DNA from: Castanea sativa
Taxonomy: Eukaryota; Streptophyta; Magnoliopsida; Fagales; Fagaceae
Direction of reading: 5' to 3'
Length of the DNA: 64,000 nucleotides
Assembly: GCF_040712315.1 (NCBI RefSeq)
Contig: NC_134017.1
Location: forward strand, 5,982,001 to 6,046,000
Shown: positions 57,771-64,000 of the stretch, piece after piece
How the letters are laid out: every line of letters starts with the position of its first letter
Numbering within the stretch: the first letter of the stretch is position 1
Notes under the pieces: model-generated
Told to the model about the DNA's origin: nothing
The model's input: only the letters and a program-made list of their open reading frames with translations
The model's database searches: none
Translations under genes and position numbers: made by a program

Positions 57771-58178
57771 TGATGCAGATCGGTTAAGGGCGAATAAAAT
57801 ATTTTAATATTTTATGTTGTTTTATCATTCCTAGTGGAATTAGGATTTATTTGCTTTTATAAGTTCAAATAAAATCCTTTTCCTAGTTGAATTAGGATTT
57901 TAATTGTTTTTCTTTTCCTAGTTAAATTGTTTTTCCTTTCTCAAGTAGAAGTAGGTTTATTATTTCTTTTTCTAAAAGGAGTAGGAGAAATTCTATTCCT
58001 ATAAATACTCTTTATAAAGAGGTTTGTGTGTGTGTTTTTTTTAAATAAAAGTTTGTTAGAGAGTTTCTCTCTATTATTTTGCCTACTAGCCTAGTGTTCT
58101 TGTAGAACTTAGGTTTCGTGGAAGAGTTGTAGTAATTGTGTGTTATAGATTCTGCTTCTACACGCCTACGCTGCATTA
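57771..58178 (+). repeat. Right LTR of nested element
   Basis: 408 bp, TGATGCAGATCGG to GCTGCATTA. The expected final CA reads TA. Confidence 0.85.
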
Positions 58179-58399
58179 GCTATCCTTGCTATTATTCATG
58201 CCACCAAGAGGCTAGCACAATACTTCCAAGCTCACATGGTGATTGTCTTGATCCAATTGCCTTTGCAAGCATTATTACGAAAGTCGAATTACACTAGAAG
58301 AGTGACAAAATATGGAACTATGCTTGGGAGTGTTTGATATTAAGTATTCAGACGGTCGTAAAAGGTCAAGTCCTAGCAGATTTAGTGGCAGAATTCACT

Positions 58400-58720
58400 G
58401 AGGAGTTAGGTCCAAGTCACTTTAAAGAAGTGAGGAAGCCCGAGGAAGTTGTGAGAGTGAATTCAATAGCAACATAGCAGGCATGACAATTATTTGTGTA
58501 TGGCGCGGCTAACCAGAAGGGGTCAGGAATTAGAACCGTGATAATTTTTCCAGATAGGATTACCTTGGAAATATCATTGAGGCTAGGCTTCTCGACAATG
58601 AACAACGAGGCTGGGTACGAGGCTTTCCAAGTAGCTCGGAGGAAAATTTGTCAGGGTGTATTGTGATTCAAGACTTATAGCTGGACAAGTTCAGGGTGAT
58701 TTTGAAGTAAAAGATCTGAG
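58400..58720 (+). pseudogene. Second RNase H of second Tat element, catalytic residues lost
   Basis: The frame reads FVYGAANQKGSG near 58493-58530, with Tyr where the catalytic Asp is expected. It also has NNEAGYEAF near 58600, with Gly in place of Glu. The domain follows the interrupted RNase H, as in the first Tat element. Confidence 0.7.
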
Positions 58721-59018
58721 TATGCTCTGATACTTCAATTAAGTTAAACGTTTATCGAGGGGCTTCCATTCCTTCACTTTGGAGCAAATTCCTCAGAGTA
58801 AAAACTCTCATGCTAATTCATTGGCAACCTTGGCTCTTCTAGTATTTCAAGAATTATACTTGTGGAAGACCATGTCACCCTTGCGTATAATGCACAGGTT
58901 CCGATGGGGGGTGCACTTCACAGGAGTGGGCCCTAGTTGGATGGACCTAGTGGTTACATTCCTTAAAGATGGTACATTGCTCAAGGAGAAAATTGAGGTG
59001 GAAAAAATCTGAAGAAAG

Positions 59019-60003
59019 GTGTCGAGGTTTTGGCTGTTCGAGAATAAAAAATTACACAAGTTCTTATATTCAGGGCCGTATCTATTGTGTATTCATCCTA
59101 AAGCAGTGGAAGTGTTGTTGGAAGAGCTGCATGAGAGGATTTATGGTAGTCATACAGGGGGTAGATCCCTTGCCCATAGAGCTTTCACTCAAGGCTACTG
59201 GTGGGCAAGTATGCAGAATTCCTACCAAAAGTGTGCCAAAAAATGTGATATGCTCTTAGTATCCACCAACTAAGGGGAGTTTTAAATCCATTGAGTAGTC
59301 CTTGGCCTTTTCCCAATGGGGGCTAGACAGAGATTCACGTGGAAAAATATTGTAACGAGGTTTGGGGTTCCAAACACTCTCATCTCGAATAATGGGTTGC
59401 AATTTGACTGCAAGGCCTTTTAGAGGTATTGTTGTGATTTGGGGATAAAGAACAAATATTTCACCCCATCATACCCACAAGCTAATGGCCAGGCGAAGGC
59501 CATAAACAAAGTCATTATGGATGGGTTGAAGAAGAGATTGGAGGAGGCTGAGGGAAAATTAGTGGACAAGCTACCCCACGTTTTATGGACGTATCGTACG
59601 ACTCCTAGAAGGTCCACTAGAGAGACCACATTCTCTATGACGTATGGATCTGAAGTTGTTATCCACATGGAAAATGGTTTCTCGACAGTAAGATTCGACC
59701 AATTCCTCAGTAACAGCAATAAGTAGATTCTCTCTCTTGATCTCAACTTAGCCGAACAACAAAGGGAAGTTGCCGTAGTGAGGTTAGCGCAATACCAACA
59801 GAGACTTCGGCAAGGCTTTGAGAAAGGGGTAAAAACAAGGTTGTTCATCCTCGGGGACCACGTTCTGCATACAGTGGTTGGAAGCATGAAGAATCTTTCT
59901 TGGGGAAAGCTTGCTTCCAACTAGGAGGGACCTTATCAGGTGACCTTAGTATCTGGAATGAGAGCTTATTGGTTAGAAGATCTAGATGGGATTGTAGTTG
60001 CTT
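59019..60003 (+). pseudogene. Tat integrase with all catalytic residues altered or deleted
   Basis: The zinc-binding part reads LHERIYGSHTGGRSLAHRAF and KCAKKCD (59100-59250). The segment with the first Asp is deleted at about 59325-59340. The second site reads ISNNGLQFD (about 59385), Asn for Asp. The third reads NGQAKAINK (about 59486), Lys where Glu is expected. Both substitutions are G-to-A type. The frame continues to 59726. Confidence 0.8.
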
Positions 60004-60129
60004 GACCATGGAATGTAAATAACTTACGAAAATATTATTACTAGTTGAAAGTTCTATAAATAATTATGTGTATGTACAGTCAAGATGTGTTGATCAACCT
60101 TATATTATTTTTGTCTTGATTGAGAGTGG

Positions 60130-60600
60130 TTTTAATGTTACTAAGGGTTGAACAAAACCTCGGTCAAGTTCAATTCCTCGGATCACCTACCTGCCTTGGG
60201 TAAATTAATACCTAATATGTTGTTAAAGGTTAAAAAAAAAAAACCTTGGTTAGGTTCAATTGCTCAAATCACATGCCTTGGGTAAATTAACACCTAATAT
60301 GTTGTTAAGGGTTAAATTGAACCTCAGTCAGGTCGATTCCTCAGAACACCTACTTTGGGTAAATTAACACTTAATTCATTGTTAAGGGTTAAACAGAACC
60401 TCGGTCAGGTTCGATTTCTCGGACCACTCGTCTTGGGTAAATTAACACCTAATATGTTGTTAAGGGTTAAACAGAACCTCGGTCAAGTTCAATTCCTCGG
60501 ATCAACTGTTTTGGGTAAATTAACACCTAACATGTTGTTAAGGGTTAAATAAAATCTTAGTTAGGTTCAATTTCTTGGATCACCTGCCTTGGTTAGTCCA
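60130..60600 (+). repeat. 78-bp minisatellite in Tat 3' region
   Basis: Five to six units marked by GGGTAAATTAACACCTAATA and GTTAAGGGTTAAA.AGAACC. The TAAATTAA anchor recurs at 60201, 60283, 60360, 60438 and 60516, spacing 82, 77, 78 and 78. The plus-strand frame at 60355-60552 is a repeat product. Confidence 0.9.
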
Positions 60601-60757
60601 TTATGTGGGTTAATGGCTCTTCATTTTATATAATAAAAATGGAGTATCAATTCGGGTCATTTACTCACTAACGGATATGGTAATTATTTTGAATGAGATG
60701 ATAAGAAGGAGGATCCAAGAGACTTATTCATTTCAATTTTTTATATCTTCTCCCTTC

Positions 60758-62111
60758 TGTTGGGATTTATACCCTAAAATCCAATTTATTTGCATGTCAT
60801 AAATAATTAAATTGTTTAATTATATGAGACTATTTGTAAAAGAACTGATAATACATTATCATAGTCCTTGAGATGCATTGTATGTGATTTAGTCACAGAA
60901 TATATAAATCACAAGTTCCTTGTAAACTTAAAATGTAGTTCATAGTTGGTGATGAAATTGGGTGTTTTATCTGCGAAGACTATAACACATCAACTAAGAT
61001 GGTTTTAATTGATTATGGAAGTGGAGACTTCGAGTTGATGTGTTGATGTGTCTTAGGTATTAAGACATATTGAATTGGATTGTTGTAAGATTAATTATTC
61101 AATCAACAATTGTCACCTGAATAATTAATCTTACGACTTCTAATTTCATAAACTCTCAATCCTGAGAAGATAGTGAACCCGGTCATGAAATGTAGGTTAC
61201 TTTGATATATCAGAAGTGAAATCTAATATTGACGGTTAAAACCTCAGTATGTTGGGTAACCACATGTAGAATTAAGGGAACACATATTCTCAAGATGGAA
61301 TCCATAATCTCTTTTTATACAGATATGAAATATCCTCTTGAGATAAGTTTAATGAGAACTGATTATTTAGGACGCCCACTTTATATTTATTGAAATTGGA
61401 TTTCAATAGATATGAATAACTAAAAGATTAAACCGGGTACTTAAGGATAAAATAGTTGTTTACAAAGTGACAGTTCATTATGACTTTGTTCACTATAGAT
61501 ATTTCATGGAGAGGTCAAATGATATCATTAGTCTTGGGATATAATTTATTAATAAGGCCTAGAGTGCAATTATATTTATATAATAGTATTAAATATAATT
61601 AATGATAACTTTGGACTTGTCAAAAGTTTACAGATAAGCCTAAGACCCATTAGAGTTGGAGTCTTATTTGTTCCCTTTGGTCCCATCTTAAGCCATAAAC
61701 TAAAACCCAATTGGGTAGACCCAAAATGCTAACCCAATTAGATAATCAGTTGTTATTTAATAAGAGTTATTAAATAAAGTAACTACCAAGGTAATTAGAA
61801 TGTATGTATGATTAAAAGAAGAGAAAACAGTTTTTTCTCAACAGTCTTTGGAATACATTTTTCCAAAGGAAAATTAACGTACATAAAGACTGATTGAGGG
61901 ACCACTCTTCTCAGGCACCATGTGGAATTGAGATGAAGATTGAAGGTATTCTTAAGTCTTGTTGGTTTTGAATTTCACTGCATCAAGGTACACTTTCTAT
62001 TCTTTGTTCTAGAATTTAAGGTTACATGTTATTTCTCACGAATAAAGTATATCTGTGTTTGTTGCTTCCGTTGTGTGTTTTGTATGAGATGCAAAACCAG
62101 TTTTTCCAACA
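60758..62111 (+). mobile_element. Solo LTR, Copia (Angela-type) 1354 bp
   Basis: TGTTGGGATTTATACCC to GTTTTTCCAACA, flanked by CCTTC at 60753-60757 and 62112-62116, a perfect 5-bp duplication. The first bases are typical of long-LTR Angela/Tork Copia elements. It contains two strong hairpins (see findings). No internal region. Confidence 0.9.
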
Positions 62112-62116
62112 CCTTC

Positions 62117-62445
62117 ACCTCCCCATTACGCACTGTATCTAACTCAATATCTGAATCAATATATATTAGCCCATTAATCACCACAATTAAAAAGAATAAA
62201 ATAGTCTTTTTCAATTTCAATGTGGGATTAAACATTTTTACTAACACTTTATCTTCCATATTAACTCTCACATTTTTACATTTATATTGTCATATAAATT
62301 CATTTTAATTAAATATATTAAAATTCTCCAACAATTTGTATATTGATTAGATACCATATTAAGATCAATTCTAATCATTGCACAATGTCTAATCGCAATT
62401 AATTATGCAAGTGCTATATTAATCGAGTTATCATATTAGTTGGAA
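62117..62445. other. Intergenic sequence without a supported gene
   Basis: AT-rich, with no recognised element; short frames on both strands look random. Confidence 0.5.
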
Positions 62446-63554
62446 CTAGTATGTAACTTATGCTTACACATGAGAATGATAAATTGACATGGTGCTATTG
62501 ATGTTAGCTTGGGTTATTAAACATATATGACATTAGTTCAACTAGGACGTTTAGAAGTACTAAAATGGTTTTTCCTTATAATTTTTATGATATTAGTTAC
62601 ACCAAGTTTCTTATTACGTTGCTATTATGTATATAATTTTGAAAATCACTATTGGGTACAACATATACAATATCAATTTACAATCATTTTACGTGAAATT
62701 CTCCTAAATACAACACAAAATAAAAAGAATAAATTGGTCCAATAGTATTACCTAGATAGAATGGGGATAGATGTATGAGATCATTTAGTTCAATAAAAAT
62801 TTTTTAGGTTCAAGATCTTCACATATAAAATATCTAATATAAAAACTGTGCTCATTAGTTTAGAGAAAAAGTAACAGCAAAAATCTAAACAATTTAATTC
62901 TTATGGAAGGCTAACAAAAGAAAAATCCAATTTTGATTTTAATTGAATTTTCTCTAAGCTTTGTTATATATGAATATATTACCTAGTTAATAATGAACCG
63001 TACACTGTAATAGTATATTATGTAAATAACTTATAAATTTAAATTATTCTTAGTTACACACAAAAATAGCTCATAAATATAAAATCATTCAAACTATCTT
63101 TTTCTCTAATTTTATATATAGAGTTAGATATATGATTATATTTTTTTTAATCGTTTATTTATATTAGACTCCCCGTTTTTTAAATTGAATTAACACACTT
63201 GATACAAAAATTAAAAAATTTAGATTAAATGAGATATGTTGCGCAAAATTAAATTTTAATTAAAATTCAATTTTTACACTATATTAATTCATTTAGCACA
63301 AAAATTAAAAAAATTAGATTAGATGAGATATGTGGCACAAAATTAAACTCTAATTGAAATCTAATTTTTACATTGAATTGACTCACTTGGTACAAAAATT
63401 TAAAAGTTTAGATTAGATGGGACACGTGGCGCAAAATTATACTTTAATTAAATTCTAATATGTGACATGTGGCATAAAATTATACTCTAATTGAATTCCA
63501 ATTTGAAATCTAATTGCATTTTCTTTTAGTTTTGGCTATATATATATATATTGA
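62446..63554 (-). mobile_element. Non-autonomous Helitron, second copy
   Basis: Colinear with 22454-23481. The plus-strand left edge CTAGTATGTAAC is preceded by host A, the right edge TATATTGA is followed by host T. The terminal hairpin is eroded (CTCATGTGTAAGCATAAG on the minus strand). It contains three to four about 100-bp units with GACACGTGGCGCAAAATTA (63170-63480). Confidence 0.72.
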
Positions 63555-63699
63555 TTGCTGATCAGCTATTCTTTCTAAATAACAAGCAAGAGATGAGCAT
63601 GCTACATTAGTGTGCACTGCACCACGCAAATTTAAGATCAATTGAAGAACACTATGCAGTTTCAATATTCACACGTAAGAGCATTAGTATTGCATTTTA

Positions 63700-63774
63700 A
63701 ATTGATTTAATTAATTAACTTGGATAATTAATTAACAAATTTGTCGAAGGGGTCAATACATTTTTGGCCTATCA
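63700..63774 (+). repeat. End fragment of a SIRE-like LTR
   Basis: AAGGGGTCAATAC, then TTTTTGGCCTATCA, matches the reversed left edge of the LTR at 55849. Only the last about 75 bp is present. Confidence 0.6.
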
Positions 63775-64000
63775 CCTTTGTGGACCTAATTTGATGACCA
63801 ATAGCAGAGTCAAACAAATTTATTGGGCAAGATAAATATAATTTCAAATCCAAAATTACACACACATAAAATAATTTTCTTGTATATCTAAAAAATTCAT
63901 CAAGTATTGGCATCATAAAATTCAAGACAAATATTTCCTTTCGTTAAAAAATAAAATAATTATGAATGAAAAGTTTTACATTTAAAATTAGTTTGCTGAA
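63775..64000. other. Unassigned AT-rich end of window
   Basis: Nothing recognised. Confidence 0.5.

Larger units (their letters stand above)
55293..58178 (+). mobile_element. Small non-autonomous LTR retrotransposon nested in Tat RNase H
   Basis: LTRs at 55293-55725 and 57771-58178. Primer site TGGTATCAGAGC at 55728. The host reading frame on both sides fixes the insertion; flanks GTTGT and GCTAT could be a target duplication with two transitions. The core has a gag-like ORF and no pol. It carries a 1.03-kb solo LTR (55849-56879). Confidence 0.8.
55036..58330 (+). pseudogene. Tat RNase H, split by a nested LTR element
   Basis: 55036-55292 encodes FEECDQALKDLKAYLARPPVL through YVSKSLQETEIRYLPLEKVV. 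After the insert the frame resumes at 58179 with AILAIIHATKRLAQYFQAH, the natural continuation. Joining is seen only as colinearity; a TAG interrupts at 55219. Confidence 0.8.
53250..60740 (+). mobile_element. Second Tat-lineage gypsy element, with nested insertions
   Basis: The left LTR is 53250-53617. A primer-site-like TGGTGCTGTCTGTGGG at 53620 is unlike the Met-type sites of the Copia elements. Then come gag (53884-54970), a gap where protease and RT should be, RNase H split by a nested element, a second RNase H, integrase, and a tandem-repeat 3' region (60130-60600). No right LTR was found before the solo LTR at 60758, so the end is uncertain. Confidence 0.82.

Noticed and set aside
60355..60552. 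Repetitive Leu/Lys/Gln-rich protein
   Set aside because: A direct product of the 78-bp minisatellite.
60130..60600. CRISPR array
   Set aside because: Units are contiguous tandem repeats without unique spacers, in a plant retrotransposon.

Overview
This is plant nuclear DNA, AT-rich and dominated by decayed, nested transposable elements. Copia and gypsy retrotransposons with plant-type primer sites, Helitrons, MITEs, tRNA-derived SINEs and an endogenous caulimovirid all point to a dicot, probably a woody one. A Fagales-type tree is only an impression from the repeat families. I see one gene that looks intact: a DUF4220/DUF594 membrane protein at 14835-16895 (minus). Nothing suggests bacterial DNA, an operon or CRISPR.

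Layout. 1-8703: minus-strand Tat-lineage gypsy element whose region beyond the integrase carries an intron-containing plant mobile domain (PMD) ORF in antisense. 9617-9768: large compound microsatellite. 9772-12480: endogenous pararetrovirus with opposed fragments. 12629-13916: a SINE and a degenerate LTR. 14835-16895: the host gene. 17193-21930: complete but dead Copia element ending about 300 bp upstream of that gene. 22229-24884: SINEs, a Helitron and two MITEs with 9-bp target duplications. 24900-33226: SIRE-like Copia element with gag and an env-position ORF but no pol. 33437-39405: two tandem copies of an intergenic block, each with private insertions. 39974-40445: TRIM-like element. 42757-50607: second SIRE-like element with pol but almost no gag. 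50841-51842: solo LTR. 53250-60740: second Tat gypsy element, interrupted by a small LTR element (55293-58178), itself interrupted by a solo LTR (55849-56879). 60758-62111: solo LTR. 62446-63554: second Helitron of the first family.

No mobile element here looks autonomous. Many coding breaks are TAG where glutamine is expected, or G-to-A changes at catalytic Asp/Glu codons, consistent with cytosine deamination in methylated, silenced DNA. The most unusual items are the antisense PMD ORF, the inverted viral fragments, an identical 334-bp tandem duplication across an LTR boundary, the reciprocal empty sites in the duplicated block, and the 78-bp minisatellite in the 3' region of the second Tat element.

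Boundaries come from reading by eye. Those with matching target duplications or a paralogous empty site are the firmest.
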